From a virus: 39,713 nucleotides of DNA. Shown here in pieces: positions 7,027-15,525 of this stretch (the first letter of the stretch is position 1; each line of letters begins with the position of its first letter). The position numbers were made by a program, and so were the translations under genes. The notes beneath the pieces were generated by a model that saw nothing but the letters and a program-made list of their open reading frames with translations, was not told the DNA's origin and searched no databases. The stretch spans positions 1 to 39,713 of the IMG/VR virus record IMGVR_UViG_3300028041_000003; one strand, 5' to 3'.

Positions 7027-7245
7027 GTGTCTAACGTTAAGACTCTGGACGACGTGAAGGCTGATATGAGCGACCTATACGAACAAGTTAAGTGCGGCCA
7101 GACTGACCTGAAGATGGCAGGGGAGCTTGCAAACATCACCGGAAAATACCTGAAGGCGGTTCAGTTGGAACTGGCGCAGGAAATATTTATGGCGAACAAC
7201 CCAGATCGTCGGCTGCTGACAGGTTCGGGCGATGTCATACGCTGA
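7027..7245 (+). CDS. Hypothetical small helical protein
   Basis: 72 residues from GTG 7027, preceded by a good GGGAGAG ribosome-binding site. Amphipathic helices (TLDDVKADMSDLYEQVKCGQ; MAGELANITGKYLKAVQLELAQEIF) suggest a small dimeric all-alpha protein. Similar small proteins often sit before terminases, but I do not recognise this one. Confidence 0.6.
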   Translation: MSNVKTLDDVKADMSDLYEQVKCGQTDLKMAGELANITGKYLKAVQLELAQEIFMANNPDRRLLTGSGDVIR

Positions 7246-7705
7246 TCCGCAGAAGGCACGCGAAGCCAAGAAGCGTTACGCCATAGAACACCCTGAACGG
7301 ATGCGAGAGGCGAGCAGGCGATCTAGAGAGAAACGGAGGGGCTATTGTCTGCTTCCCGGAAAGGCCAGCGACGAAGAAAAACGCGCCCATCGTCGTGTGC
7401 AGCAGCGACTGTGGCGGCTTAATAACCCTGAGAAGTGTGCTCAATACAATGAGCGCCACAAGGAGCAACAGCGAACTCGGCGCGCACAATGTCCCGAACA
7501 GGTGCGTTCGGTAGAACGCGAATACCGACTCAAGAACCCCGACGTGGTGCGCATCAAGGCAGCAAAATGCCACGTCGCCAGAAGTGTGGGCGTCAGAGCG
7601 AGGCAAGTCCCCCGGAATGTGGCAGAGGCTTGGATACTGGTAAACAAGGTGAGAGCTGCGACTAAAGATGCGCGAACCTTGACTTTGGAACGAAAATGTG
7701 CCTAG
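7232..7705 (+). CDS. Basic repeat-containing protein, possibly a degenerate HNH/homing-type protein
   Basis: 157 residues, very rich in Arg/Lys. Loosely repeating units (KKRYAIEHPERMREASRR, LWRLNNPEKCAQYNERHKEQ, EREYRLKNPDVVRIKAAK) resemble the linker repeats of phage HNH endonucleases. The catalytic HNH itself is absent and the C-terminus is unlike one. Overlapping the previous gene by 14 bp and less GC-biased than its neighbours, it may be the remnant of a transferred endonuclease. Confidence 0.5.
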   Translation: MSYADPQKAREAKKRYAIEHPERMREASRRSREKRRGYCLLPGKASDEEKRAHRRVQQRLWRLNNPEKCAQYNERHKEQQRTRRAQCPEQVRSVEREYRLKNPDVVRIKAAKCHVARSVGVRARQVPRNVAEAWILVNKVRAATKDARTLTLERKCA

Positions 7706-7878
7706 ATTCCGACATTGGGTTTTTGCGCCCTCTCCCCACCAGCTTGTCGTCGCGTTGAGTCTCCCCCTCTCGCGCTTCGACCGCCCCGCACCGATCATCC
7801 GACGCATCGTAACAGGCACACCGTGCAGCTCGCGGTCGGCATCTGTTCGTGTGCGGGGCAAACATTCGGAGAAGGCCA

Positions 7879-8025
7879 ATGACTATCGCCACCCTGCTGC
7901 TGATCATCGCGCTGATCCTGTTCGTCTGTGCCGCGTTCGGCGTCGGCGCCCGCTTCAACCTCACGGCTGCCGGCCTGGCATCGCTGACGCTGTCGCTGCT
8001 GATCGCAGGTGGAGCGCTTGCCTAG
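7879..8025 (+). CDS. Small two-segment membrane protein
   Basis: 48 residues beginning MTIATLLLIIALILFV, with a second hydrophobic stretch (LASLTLSLLIAGGALA). A clear GAGAAGG ribosome-binding site precedes the ATG. The 173-bp stretch before it (7706-7878) holds no gene I can support and may carry the late promoter. Function unknown. Confidence 0.55.
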   Translation: MTIATLLLIIALILFVCAAFGVGARFNLTAAGLASLTLSLLIAGGALA

Positions 8026-8170
8026 CTACCGCCCCAAGGTTCCTGATCGTCGCCAGACGGTCACGGACATGGTGCTTCACCAGCAGCGCATCATCGCAGC
8101 GCGCCGGTTCATGTTCGAAGCATGGATCAGCGATGTCGTGAACGGACGGGCGAGAATAGGCGATGGCTGA
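8009..8170 (+). CDS. Small basic protein preceding the terminase
   Basis: 53 residues from GTG 8009, overlapping the membrane-protein gene by 17 bp and the terminase small-subunit gene by 8 bp. The sequence VPDRRQTVTDMVLHQQRIIA is followed by ARRFMFEAWISDVVNG, an amphipathic helical body. No family is recognised. The overlaps on both sides support translation. Confidence 0.45.
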   Translation: MERLPSYRPKVPDRRQTVTDMVLHQQRIIAARRFMFEAWISDVVNGRARIGDG

Positions 8171-8561
8171 TTCAACACCGGCAAAACACCTCGAGCCCTA
8201 CAAGTGGCAGCCCGGCACATCTCCGAACCCCGCCGGCCGCCCGAAGGGTTCCCGCAACAAGCTCGGCGAAGCATTCCTGCAAGCCCTGCATGAGAGCTTC
8301 CTCGAGCAAGGTCCGGCCGCGATCCAGCGGGTCATCGAGGAAAAGCCCGACCAGTATCTGAAGGTGATCGCCAGCGTGGTTCCCAAGGAGTTCACGCTGA
8401 ACCTGGGGGACGACTACAGCGAGATGTCCGATGACGAGCTTGTCGAGCGAATGCATCGACTCCAGGCGGCGATTGCTCCTTTCCTCGCTGGCGGAACTGG
8501 AGACGCTGAAGGCGGCGATGGAACGGAGGCAGGCACGCAACAGCCTGCTCAGCTTCACTAG
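8163..8561 (+). CDS. terS: DUF5681-type protein, probable terminase small subunit
   Basis: 132 residues. The N-terminus PYKWQPGTSPNPAGRPKGSRNKL (residues 12-34) is the hallmark of DUF5681 proteins, which lie directly upstream of large terminases and are thought to recognise packaging DNA. A helical middle (LGEAFLQALHESF, RVIEEKPDQYLKVIASVVPKE) and an acidic tail follow. It overlaps the large-terminase frame by 131 bp if that gene starts at 8431. Confidence 0.8.
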   Translation: MADSTPAKHLEPYKWQPGTSPNPAGRPKGSRNKLGEAFLQALHESFLEQGPAAIQRVIEEKPDQYLKVIASVVPKEFTLNLGDDYSEMSDDELVERMHRLQAAIAPFLAGGTGDAEGGDGTEAGTQQPAQLH

Positions 8562-9906
8562 CTACACGAACGGGCAATATCGCCCTGCGCCTCATCACAA
8601 GCTCATCTGTGACCGATTGGAAGCGGTCGAGCGTGGCGAGCTTGACCGCCTGATGATCTTCATGCCGCCGAGGCATGGCAAGTCGGAGCTGGCTTCCAAG
8701 CGGTTTCCAGCATGGTGTTTGGGGCGCAAGCCGACGCGGCAGATCATCGCGGCGTCCTACAATTCGGACCTGGCTGACGACTTCGGCCGCCACGTCCGCA
8801 ACATCATCAACGAGCCGGAGTTCGGCGAGGTTTTCCCCGGCGTCACGCTGGCACCGGACAGCCATGCGGCCAAGCGGATGAATACCAACCATGGCGGCTC
8901 TTATGTCGCGGCGGGTGTTGGCACGGCGGTGACGGGCCGGGGCGCCGACATTGCGCTGATCGATGACCCGTTCAAGGACCGCGAGGAAGCGGACAGCGAA
9001 CGGCGGCGTGAACTGGTTTGGGACTGGTATCGCTCGACGTTCTACACTCGCCTGATGCCTGGCGCGGCCATAGTGGCGATACAAACTCGCTGGCACGAAG
9101 ACGACCTTGCCGGGCGCTTGCTCGATCAGCAGGGACGGGTTGAAGACGGCGGCGAATGGACTGTCCTCGAAATGCCGGCGATCAACGCTGCCGGGGAAGC
9201 CTTGTGGTCTGAATGGTATGACCTCGAGGCGCTGGAGCGGATCAAGGCGAGCATCGGGCAGCGGGAATGGTCGGCGCTCTACCAGCAGCAGCCGCAGCCC
9301 GACGAAGGCACGTTCTTTCAGCGCGACTGGTTCAAGTTCTGGCACGAGCTGCCGCGGCTGAGGATTTACGGGACAAGCGACTACGCGGTCACCGATGGCG
9401 GCGGCGACTGGACGGTTCACCGGGTCTGGGGCGTCGACGCTGCCGAGAATATCTATCGGATTGCGGGCTGGCGGGGTCAGACGCCGGCCGATCAGTGGAT
9501 CGACGCCAAGCTCGACCTCATTGAAAAGCACAAGCCTCATGCGTGGTTCGGCGAGGCGGGGGTTATTCAAAAGGCGGTCGAGCCGATGCTGATGAAGCGG
9601 ATGCGCGAGCGCAAGGTGCGCTGCCGGATGGAATGGGTGCCGTCGATCCATGACAAGGCGACGCGGGCGCGGGGCTTTCAGGCGCGAGCATCGATGGGCA
9701 GCGTGTTCTTCGAGCCGAGCGCGGACTTGAGCGAGTTCCTGGTGTTCCCGGCCGGCAAGCACGACGACGAGGTGGACGCGGCGAGCCTGATGGGGCGGGT
9801 GCTGGACCAGGTTCACCCCGCGATCGTGGCGGCTTCGGATCAGGCGAAGCCACGCGATATGTGGGCAACGCCGGATCGAGAAGTCGCGGATTGGAGGGCA
9901 GCATGA
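8431..9906 (+). CDS. terL: Terminase large subunit
   Basis: 491 residues. Walker A is MPPRHGKSE (78-86) and Walker B is IALIDDPF (174-181). The C-terminal RNase H-like nuclease has IYGTSDYAV and a terminal HDDEVDA acidic cluster. It cuts concatemers and pumps DNA into the prohead through the portal. ATG 8431 lies deep inside the small-subunit gene. A start near MERRQARNSLLSF (8518) would shorten the overlap but remove conserved-looking helical sequence, so the exact N-terminus is uncertain. Confidence 0.92.
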   Translation: MTSLSSECIDSRRRLLLSSLAELETLKAAMERRQARNSLLSFTSYTNGQYRPAPHHKLICDRLEAVERGELDRLMIFMPPRHGKSELASKRFPAWCLGRKPTRQIIAASYNSDLADDFGRHVRNIINEPEFGEVFPGVTLAPDSHAAKRMNTNHGGSYVAAGVGTAVTGRGADIALIDDPFKDREEADSERRRELVWDWYRSTFYTRLMPGAAIVAIQTRWHEDDLAGRLLDQQGRVEDGGEWTVLEMPAINAAGEALWSEWYDLEALERIKASIGQREWSALYQQQPQPDEGTFFQRDWFKFWHELPRLRIYGTSDYAVTDGGGDWTVHRVWGVDAAENIYRIAGWRGQTPADQWIDAKLDLIEKHKPHAWFGEAGVIQKAVEPMLMKRMRERKVRCRMEWVPSIHDKATRARGFQARASMGSVFFEPSADLSEFLVFPAGKHDDEVDAASLMGRVLDQVHPAIVAASDQAKPRDMWATPDREVADWRAA

Positions 9907-10127
9907 CATCAGCCTACCGCCGCGACCACATCACGGACCCTGCCAATGACGAGTTCGAGCGGCTGACTTCGGCGGCCCGGCTGGACATCGTGGCGGCGAT
10001 TACGGCGTTCAACTCGCTTTATCCCACGCCGTCGCCTTCCTCTGGCGAACGCAGGGCGCTGGAGCGGGCGTTTGCGCGGTTCCTGATCGACAGCGGCAAG
10101 GCTTCGGCCTCGGGAGTGCTGACCTGA
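9903..10127 (+). CDS. Small protein between terminase and portal
   Basis: 74 residues beginning MTSAYRRDHITDP, in an ATGA overlap with the terminase; the portal gene then starts in a TGATG overlap. Helical (ERLTSAARLDIVAAITAFNS) with a polar loop (YPTPSPSSGE). Unassigned head-completion or regulatory protein. Confidence 0.65.
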   Translation: MTSAYRRDHITDPANDEFERLTSAARLDIVAAITAFNSLYPTPSPSSGERRALERAFARFLIDSGKASASGVLT

Positions 10128-11938
10128 TGGCAACCGCGCCCGAGACAGTCATGGAAGCGCCGGCCGTCACCTTCGACCTGGCGCAGCTCAAGAAGCTGTA
10201 TCAGGAAGCCCGCGACAATACCGACGGGGCGCGGCGCGAAGCCGAGCTGGCGCAGGACTATTACGATAACAAGCAGTGGTCGTCGGCCGCGATCAAGGCG
10301 CTTCGCAAGCGCAAGCAGCCGGAAATCTGGGTCAACCGCATCGCCCCGGCGGTGAACGGCATTCTCGGCGTGATCGAGCAGGGGCAGGCCGACCCCCGCG
10401 CCTTCCCGCGCAATGCCGAGGACCAGGATGCGAGCGAGGTTGCCACGGATGCGCTGCGCTATGCGGCCGACAACGCCCGCTGGCCGCGCACCAAGCTCCA
10501 GGCGGCAAGAACCTATCTGGTCGGCGGCATCGGCGCTGTCATCGTCGAGGTTGATGATGAGGGCGATCCCTGGCCGAGGGTCATTCGCCAGGGCGAGTTC
10601 CTGTATGATCCGCACAGCCGCGACCATGACTTCGAGGATGCCCGGTTCATGGGGGTTGCGAAGTGGATGTATGTCGACGCGGTGAAGGCGCTCTATCCCG
10701 ACGCGGATATTGATGCCGATGCGATTGCCCCGCAGTCGGTTAGCTTCGACGACGAGGACAAGCCGCAAACGGGCTGGACCGATCCGAAGCGCAACCGCGT
10801 GCTGGTGGTCGAGCTCTACATCGACAAGGGCGGCTGGAAGCGGGTTGTGTTCTACGGCGGCGGGGTGCTGAGCGCGGAAGCCAGCCCCTACGTTGACGAG
10901 AAGGGCCGCCCGACCAATCCGATCGTCGCGCAGTCGTGCTTCGTCGACCGCGACAATGGGCGATATGGCATCGTCAAGGCGATGGTGCCGATCCAGGACG
11001 AGATCAACATGAGCCGCAGCAAGATGCTGCATATGCTCAACTCGCGCCGGGTTCGGATTACCGAGTTGAACGGGCCGGACGTGGATGCGAACACGATCCG
11101 CGAGGAAGCGGCCCGCCCTGATGGGATTATCCCGTTCGGAGTTCAGCCCGCCGACAATGGCGATCTTGCCGTCGGGCAGGTCCAGCGAATGCAGGAGGCC
11201 AAGGCCGAGCTTGAGCGCATGGGGCCGAACCCGGCGGTGCTTGGGCGGGATGGCGCCAGCGCCTCGGGCCGCTCGCATCTGGTGCGGCAGCAGGCGGGAT
11301 TGACCGAGCTGACCCCGGCGCTGGGCGGGCTCGAGGACATGGAGCTGCGCGTGTTCCGCCAGATGTGGATGCGGATCAAGCAGTTCAAAACCGAGCCGTG
11401 GTGGATTCGCGTCACGGATGATGTCGGCGCGGCCAAGTTTATGATGCTCAACGAGCCGGTGGTCGAGGAAGTCCCGGCGATCGTGCCCGGTCCTGACGGG
11501 CAGCCGACGGTCGGCACTCAGCAGGTGGTGGTCGAGGTCAAGAACCGCCCCGCCGAGATGGACATGGACATCATCATCGACGCCATGCCCGATACGGCGA
11601 ATATCCAGGCCGAGCAGTTCGCCGAGCTGGTGAAGCTGGCTGGCATCTACGGACCGCAGGAAGTTCCTTTCGACGACTTGCTTGAGGCGTCCAACCTGCC
11701 GAAGAAGCGCGAGCTGATGGAGAAGCGGCAGGCGCGGCAGCAGGAGATGCAGCAGGCACAGCCGCCCGTTGATCCACGGGTTGAGGCCGATGTCGCGGTC
11801 AAGCAGTCGCAGGCTGCGGTGAATGCCGCGAAGGCCGATGGCATGGCGCTCCGCAACCAGATGGACGCGATCGGCGCGGCGCAGATCGTCAATGCCGACC
11901 CTGCGATAGATAACAACGTGATTGCCAACGCGGGCTGA
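10127..11938 (+). CDS. Portal protein (P22-like)
   Basis: 603 residues. The N-terminal signature of P22-type portals is clear: ELAQDYYDNKQWSSAAIKALRKRKQP, VNRIAPAVNGILGVIEQGQADPRAFPRN, then TYLVGGIGAVIVEV and a stem region with DEINMSRSKMLHMLNSRRV. The C-terminus is Gln/Ala-rich helical, as in P22-like barrels. It forms the dodecameric ring through which DNA enters and leaves. Size and position after terminase fit. Confidence 0.9.
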   Translation: MATAPETVMEAPAVTFDLAQLKKLYQEARDNTDGARREAELAQDYYDNKQWSSAAIKALRKRKQPEIWVNRIAPAVNGILGVIEQGQADPRAFPRNAEDQDASEVATDALRYAADNARWPRTKLQAARTYLVGGIGAVIVEVDDEGDPWPRVIRQGEFLYDPHSRDHDFEDARFMGVAKWMYVDAVKALYPDADIDADAIAPQSVSFDDEDKPQTGWTDPKRNRVLVVELYIDKGGWKRVVFYGGGVLSAEASPYVDEKGRPTNPIVAQSCFVDRDNGRYGIVKAMVPIQDEINMSRSKMLHMLNSRRVRITELNGPDVDANTIREEAARPDGIIPFGVQPADNGDLAVGQVQRMQEAKAELERMGPNPAVLGRDGASASGRSHLVRQQAGLTELTPALGGLEDMELRVFRQMWMRIKQFKTEPWWIRVTDDVGAAKFMMLNEPVVEEVPAIVPGPDGQPTVGTQQVVVEVKNRPAEMDMDIIIDAMPDTANIQAEQFAELVKLAGIYGPQEVPFDDLLEASNLPKKRELMEKRQARQQEMQQAQPPVDPRVEADVAVKQSQAAVNAAKADGMALRNQMDAIGAAQIVNADPAIDNNVIANAG

Positions 11939-12072
11939 CCGCGAAGGCCAATAGGGGCCGCCTCCCTCAAAGGGCGCATCGTCATCTGTTGGACGCAAGC
12001 AACGGACCTGGCCGCCGAGGGACGGGCGCATCGTGGACGCCGCGACGAGACAGCGCGCGATAGGGAAACATC
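11939..12072 (+). other. Portal-scaffold intergenic region with an 11-bp direct repeat
   Basis: This 134-bp gap is the longest within the head operon. GGGCGCATCGT occurs at 11972-11982 and 12024-12034, each preceded at a similar distance by GGCCGCC. No open frame or terminator hairpin with a T-tract is evident. It may be untranslated leader for the scaffold gene. Confidence 0.35.
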
Positions 12073-12879
12073 ATGGAAGACGACGAGGACTTTCTGGCGG
12101 CCGTCGAGGCCGACAATGCGAGCAATGCCGAGGACGCAAAGACGCTAAAGGTCGAAGCGGACAAGGTTGAAGTCGTTGAGCAGGCGCCGGCGGAAACGCC
12201 CCAGCCTGAGCAGCCCGGGGGCGAACCAGCAACGGAAGCGCCCAAGGACGAACTTTTGCTCGACACGCCTGTGGAAGCGCCCAAGCAGCCGGAGCCGGGT
12301 TTTGTCCCGATCGCCGCGATGCTTGATGCGCGCGACCGCGCCAAGGCGGCTGAGGAACGGCTGCGCCAGCTCGAGGAGCAGGCACGGCAAGCCCAGCAGC
12401 AAGTCCCGATGCCCGATCCGTATGAAGACCCGGAAGGGTTTGCGGCAGCGCAACAGGCGCAAGTCGGGCAGGCGCTCTACCAGACCAACCTTCGTTGGTC
12501 GGAGCGCATTGCCTCTATCCAGCACGGCGCGGATACCGTCGCAAAGGCCAAGGAATGGGGTTTCGCCAAGTGCGATTCCGACCCCTATTTCAACGCCCGC
12601 GTCGCCGCGTCTGATGATCCCATTGGCTTCGTGGTCGAGCAGTGGAAGCGCGAGGAACTGGTTTCGCAGGTTCAGCCTGACGAGTTCGAGCAGTTCCGCG
12701 CGTGGAAGGCCGCCCAAGCCCAGCTCCAGACGCAACCGCCCGCGCAAGCGGGACAACCCAACACGGCCTCCAAGATACCGCCTCGCAGCCTGGCATCGGC
12801 ACCATCGGCAGGAAGCATCCTGATCGAGCCGGAGCCGAGCGACGAGGACATATTCAAGGAGGTCATCGGTAAAAGGTAA
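12073..12879 (+). CDS. Scaffolding protein
   Basis: 268 residues, strongly acidic N-terminus (MEDDEDFLAAVEADNASNAED). A Pro/Glu-rich linker, a long coiled-coil (about 85-115, ARDRAKAAEERLRQLEEQAR) and a Gln/Pro-rich tail follow. No enzyme motif. This composition and its place between portal and coat are typical of scaffolds that assemble the prohead and exit or are recycled. The basic C-terminal residues EVIGKR are probably too few to form a P22-type coat-binding HTH. Confidence 0.75.
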   Translation: MEDDEDFLAAVEADNASNAEDAKTLKVEADKVEVVEQAPAETPQPEQPGGEPATEAPKDELLLDTPVEAPKQPEPGFVPIAAMLDARDRAKAAEERLRQLEEQARQAQQQVPMPDPYEDPEGFAAAQQAQVGQALYQTNLRWSERIASIQHGADTVAKAKEWGFAKCDSDPYFNARVAASDDPIGFVVEQWKREELVSQVQPDEFEQFRAWKAAQAQLQTQPPAQAGQPNTASKIPPRSLASAPSAGSILIEPEPSDEDIFKEVIGKR

Positions 12880-12885
12880 AATCCG

Positions 12886-13968
12886 ATGGCAGAGACTGTC
12901 CTGAACAGCGGCCTGACTATCAGCCGCTGGCGGAGGAACTACTTCCGCGAATACACCCGCGCGTCGCGCTTCGCGCCCTACATGGGCCGGGGTAACGACA
13001 ACATCATCGTCACCATGTATGAGCTCCAGACTGAGGCGGGCAAGACGATCATCGTCCCGTTCGTCGGCCGTCTGACCGGCTCTGGCGTGTCTGGCTCCCA
13101 GGTTCTGGAGGGCAACGAGGAAGACCTTGGCAGCGGCTCGATGCCGGTTGCCGTCGACTTCCGCCGTAATGCGGTGATCGTTCCCAAGTCGGAGCAGTTC
13201 AAGACCGACATCGACCTGCTCGATGCCGCCCGGCCCGCGCTGCGGGACTGGGAATCCGAGCTGCTGCGTGCCGACATCCTGCGCGAGTTCGGGGCTATTG
13301 CCCTGACGGACGCAGCGGCGACGACCGTTCCGTATGCCTCGGCGACGGCGGCACAGCGCAACGAGTTCCTGACCCGCAACACGGATCGCATCCTGTTCGG
13401 ACGGGACCGTTCCAACACGGTGGCGGGCAACTTCGCCGCGTCGCTGGCGAACGTCGACAACACGGACGACCGCGCGAACTATGCGCTTGTCACCAAGCTG
13501 AAGCGGATTGCGAAGGCGGCCAAGATCACGCCGTATCAGTCCGACCAGGCGGCCGGGCAGGAGTGGTTCGTGCTGTTCGTCGGCTCGCGGGCGTTCCGCG
13601 ATCTGGAGAACGATCCGACCATCGTTCAGATTGACCGCGACGCGCGTGTTCGTGGCACTGAGAACAACCCGCTGTTCCAGGGCGGCGACCTTCTGGTGCG
13701 CGGCGTCATCATCCGTGAGGAGCCGGAGATCGGCGTCCTGGCGGGCGTCGGCAATGCCGGTGCGGATGTGGAGCCGATGTATCTGGCGGGTGCGGGCGCG
13801 GTTGCGATCGCATGGGGCCAGATGCCGCAGACGAAGACGCGGCTTGCCGATTACGACTTCCGCAAGGGCGTCGGCATCGAGGAGCTGCTGGGCGTCAAGA
13901 AAATCCACCAGAACGGCGTTCAGCGCAGCCTGGTGTCGGCCTTCGTCGCTGCTCCGCAGGACGCCTAA
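12886..13968 (+). CDS. Major capsid protein (N4-gp56 / HK97-fold family)
   Basis: 360 residues. The N-terminal pattern (W..NYFREYTRASRFAPYMGRGNDNIIVTMYELQTEAGKTIIVPFVGRLTGSGVSG) matches N4-gp56 family coat proteins. The axial region ends in ALAWG-like GAVAIAWGQMPQTKTRLADYDFRKGVGIEELLGVKK. It builds the icosahedral shell. It begins 6 bp after the scaffold stop with a weak ribosome-binding site, suggesting partly coupled translation. Confidence 0.85.
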   Translation: MAETVLNSGLTISRWRRNYFREYTRASRFAPYMGRGNDNIIVTMYELQTEAGKTIIVPFVGRLTGSGVSGSQVLEGNEEDLGSGSMPVAVDFRRNAVIVPKSEQFKTDIDLLDAARPALRDWESELLRADILREFGAIALTDAAATTVPYASATAAQRNEFLTRNTDRILFGRDRSNTVAGNFAASLANVDNTDDRANYALVTKLKRIAKAAKITPYQSDQAAGQEWFVLFVGSRAFRDLENDPTIVQIDRDARVRGTENNPLFQGGDLLVRGVIIREEPEIGVLAGVGNAGADVEPMYLAGAGAVAIAWGQMPQTKTRLADYDFRKGVGIEELLGVKKIHQNGVQRSLVSAFVAAPQDA

Positions 13969-13993
13969 CCCCCTGATCTGAAAGGAAACTGAC

Positions 13994-14428
13994 ATGCCTA
14001 CTTTTCGCAGCCGGCAGGTCACGGAGCGGATGCCGATCCATAGCCATGGTGACGCATCCTCGATCAAGGCGGCGCATTTCCAGATTGAACTGGGTGCGAC
14101 CGCTGCGGCCGACGTGATCGAGCTGGGGTATCTCCCCGACTACGCCGTCCCGGTCGATGTCACGGTGCACCACACCGCTGGCATCACCGGCCTTAGCGTT
14201 GGCACTGCGGCGGCTCCGGCTGGCCTCATGGCCAACGCTGCCGTGACGGCCAACGTGCCGCTTCGCACGGCCAGCGGCCCGCAGTTGTTCCGCAACACCG
14301 GGCTCGGCAAGCGCCTTGTCACGGCGACGGTCGGCACGGGTGGCGGTTCTGCCGGAACGCTCAACGTCATGGTCGAATATCTCGTTGAGGACCAAGGCGT
14401 CGGCTATCCGTTCACCGCAGCCGCATAA
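13994..14428 (+). CDS. Putative head-decoration/structural protein
   Basis: 144 residues with a good GAAAGGA ribosome-binding site. The protein is beta-rich and Ala/Gly/Val-rich (HFQIELGATAAADVIELGYLPDYAVPVDVTVHHTAG), ending in a repeating strand pattern. No close family is recalled. Directly after the coat gene, this fold style is usual for head-decoration or minor capsid proteins; that is inference. Confidence 0.6.
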   Translation: MPTFRSRQVTERMPIHSHGDASSIKAAHFQIELGATAAADVIELGYLPDYAVPVDVTVHHTAGITGLSVGTAAAPAGLMANAAVTANVPLRTASGPQLFRNTGLGKRLVTATVGTGGGSAGTLNVMVEYLVEDQGVGYPFTAAA

Positions 14429-14440
14429 GGAGGGCTGAGC

Positions 14441-14629
14441 ATGAAAGCCAAGTATATCGGCGATCCCAACCTCCCCGAAAAGGAGCGGGACATTCCCGAC
14501 GAGCAGGAAGCGTTCGGCATCACCTTCGAGAAAGGCAAGTTTGCCGACATCGAAGACCCGGCCGTGTTCCGCACTCTGGAGGGCAACCCCTACTTTGAGA
14601 CCCAGGGCAAGGCCCCGGAGGAGAAGTAA
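14441..14629 (+). CDS. Small acidic structural-region protein
   Basis: 62 residues with a strong AAGGAGG ribosome-binding site. Begins MKAKYIGDPN; charged (PEKERDIPDEQEAFGITFEKGKFADIEDP) and soluble. Short proteins with a yIGdp start are common after phage coat genes, but no role is established. A hairpin follows immediately. Confidence 0.65.
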   Translation: MKAKYIGDPNLPEKERDIPDEQEAFGITFEKGKFADIEDPAVFRTLEGNPYFETQGKAPEEK

Positions 14630-14633
14630 CGAC

Positions 14634-14663
14634 AAGGGCCGGGGCTTAACCGCCTCGGCCCTT
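14634..14663 (+). terminator. Strong hairpin, terminator-like
   Basis: A 12-bp stem (AAGGGCCGGGGC pairing with GCCTCGGCCCTT, one G-T pair) closes a TTAACC loop just after the 14441 gene. The following CTCGTTCG is a poor T-tract, so it may attenuate rather than stop transcription between the head genes and the tail genes. Confidence 0.6.
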
Positions 14664-14688
14664 CTCGTTCGTATGGAGGGGACTGCTG

Positions 14689-15330
14689 ATGCCCGACAGT
14701 TTCATCCACGCGGACGTCGGCCCGGACGGGCATCGCCAGCGGCTGGACTCCGACGAAGTGACGGTCGGTCCCATCAAGGTCCAGCGCCAGCGGGTTATCG
14801 CCACCAACCTTGACCGCCTGGCAACGGGGGTCAACCCGGACGGCAGCGACTTTTCGCTCCAGACGCACGGCGCTGAGGAGCGCGCAGTCCAGCGCCAGCG
14901 GTCGTTCGCAACCAGCACTGGACGGCTGACGCTTACGGTAGCGGGCAACATCCGCGCCCTGTTTCGGAACCCCGCAGGTTCGGACCGAACCGCTTATCTG
15001 GCGCACATCGCCAGCTTTTCGTCGGCGACCGGCTTTGCCACGTTCCTGCTCAATCCGACCACTGGTCTGCCCTCGGCGGTTCGTCCCCGGCTCAACTCGG
15101 TGGTCAACTCCACGAACACGTCAGCGATCGAGTTCTTTTCCGACACCAGCGCCACAACGCCTCTGAGCGGCGGCACCGATACCGGGCTGGTGTTCGGCTT
15201 GCCGCCCAATGCGCGGACCAAGCTCGACTTTCCGCCGCTGGTGTTTCCGCCCGGATTTGCGCTCGGCATCAACGTCCCGTTTGCGGGTGCGGCCGATGCC
15301 ACCATGTCGTTCTACTGGTGGGAGGTCTAG
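14689..15330 (+). CDS. Structural protein, unassigned
   Basis: 213 residues behind a GGAGGGG ribosome-binding site. Beta-rich with repeated Ser/Thr/Asn-Gly motifs (SSATGFATFLLNPTTGLPSA, NSTNTSAIEFFSD), ending MSFYWWEV. It resembles minor virion proteins with an Ig-like or jelly-roll fold, without an identifiable motif. The position between coat and tail accessory genes supports a head or neck role. Confidence 0.6.
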   Translation: MPDSFIHADVGPDGHRQRLDSDEVTVGPIKVQRQRVIATNLDRLATGVNPDGSDFSLQTHGAEERAVQRQRSFATSTGRLTLTVAGNIRALFRNPAGSDRTAYLAHIASFSSATGFATFLLNPTTGLPSAVRPRLNSVVNSTNTSAIEFFSDTSATTPLSGGTDTGLVFGLPPNARTKLDFPPLVFPPGFALGINVPFAGAADATMSFYWWEV

Positions 15331-15332
15331 GC

Positions 15333-15509
15333 ATGGATGTTCCCGCTAATCCGACTGCGGAACAGTTGCGGCAGATGGCCGACCAGGCGGATGCCAATGC
15401 CTTCGCAGCACTGCGATCGGCTGAGGCCGGGCCGACTTGGCTGGAGGCGACGCACTACTGGCTGAGCGTGGCTGACGCACTGCGCTCTCGCGCCGCCCAG
15501 ATCAACTGA
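15333..15509 (+). CDS. Small helical protein
   Basis: 58 residues from ATG 15333, which follows a GGGAGG ribosome-binding site; the in-frame ATG 15 bp upstream lies within the previous gene. Two helices (TAEQLRQMADQADANAFAAL; WLEATHYWLSVADALRSRAA). Unassigned; retains the ribosome-binding site and codon style of its neighbours. Confidence 0.6.
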   Translation: MDVPANPTAEQLRQMADQADANAFAALRSAEAGPTWLEATHYWLSVADALRSRAAQIN

Positions 15510-15525
15510 ACCGCGGAGTTTCCCG

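Noticed and set aside
8392-9909. 505-codon open frame on the minus strand
   Set aside because: Exact shadow of the large terminase, which has Walker motifs; composition is typical of antisense high-GC frames.
10019-12031. 670-codon open frame on the minus strand
   Set aside because: Shadow of the portal gene; Leu/Arg/His-rich antisense composition and no motif.
11972-12034. GGGCGCATCGT direct repeat as a packaging site
   Set aside because: Only two copies and not near the terminase genes; kept as an intergenic note only.
12145-14067. 640-codon open frame on the minus strand
   Set aside because: Covers scaffold and coat genes in antisense; no ribosome-binding site or domain.
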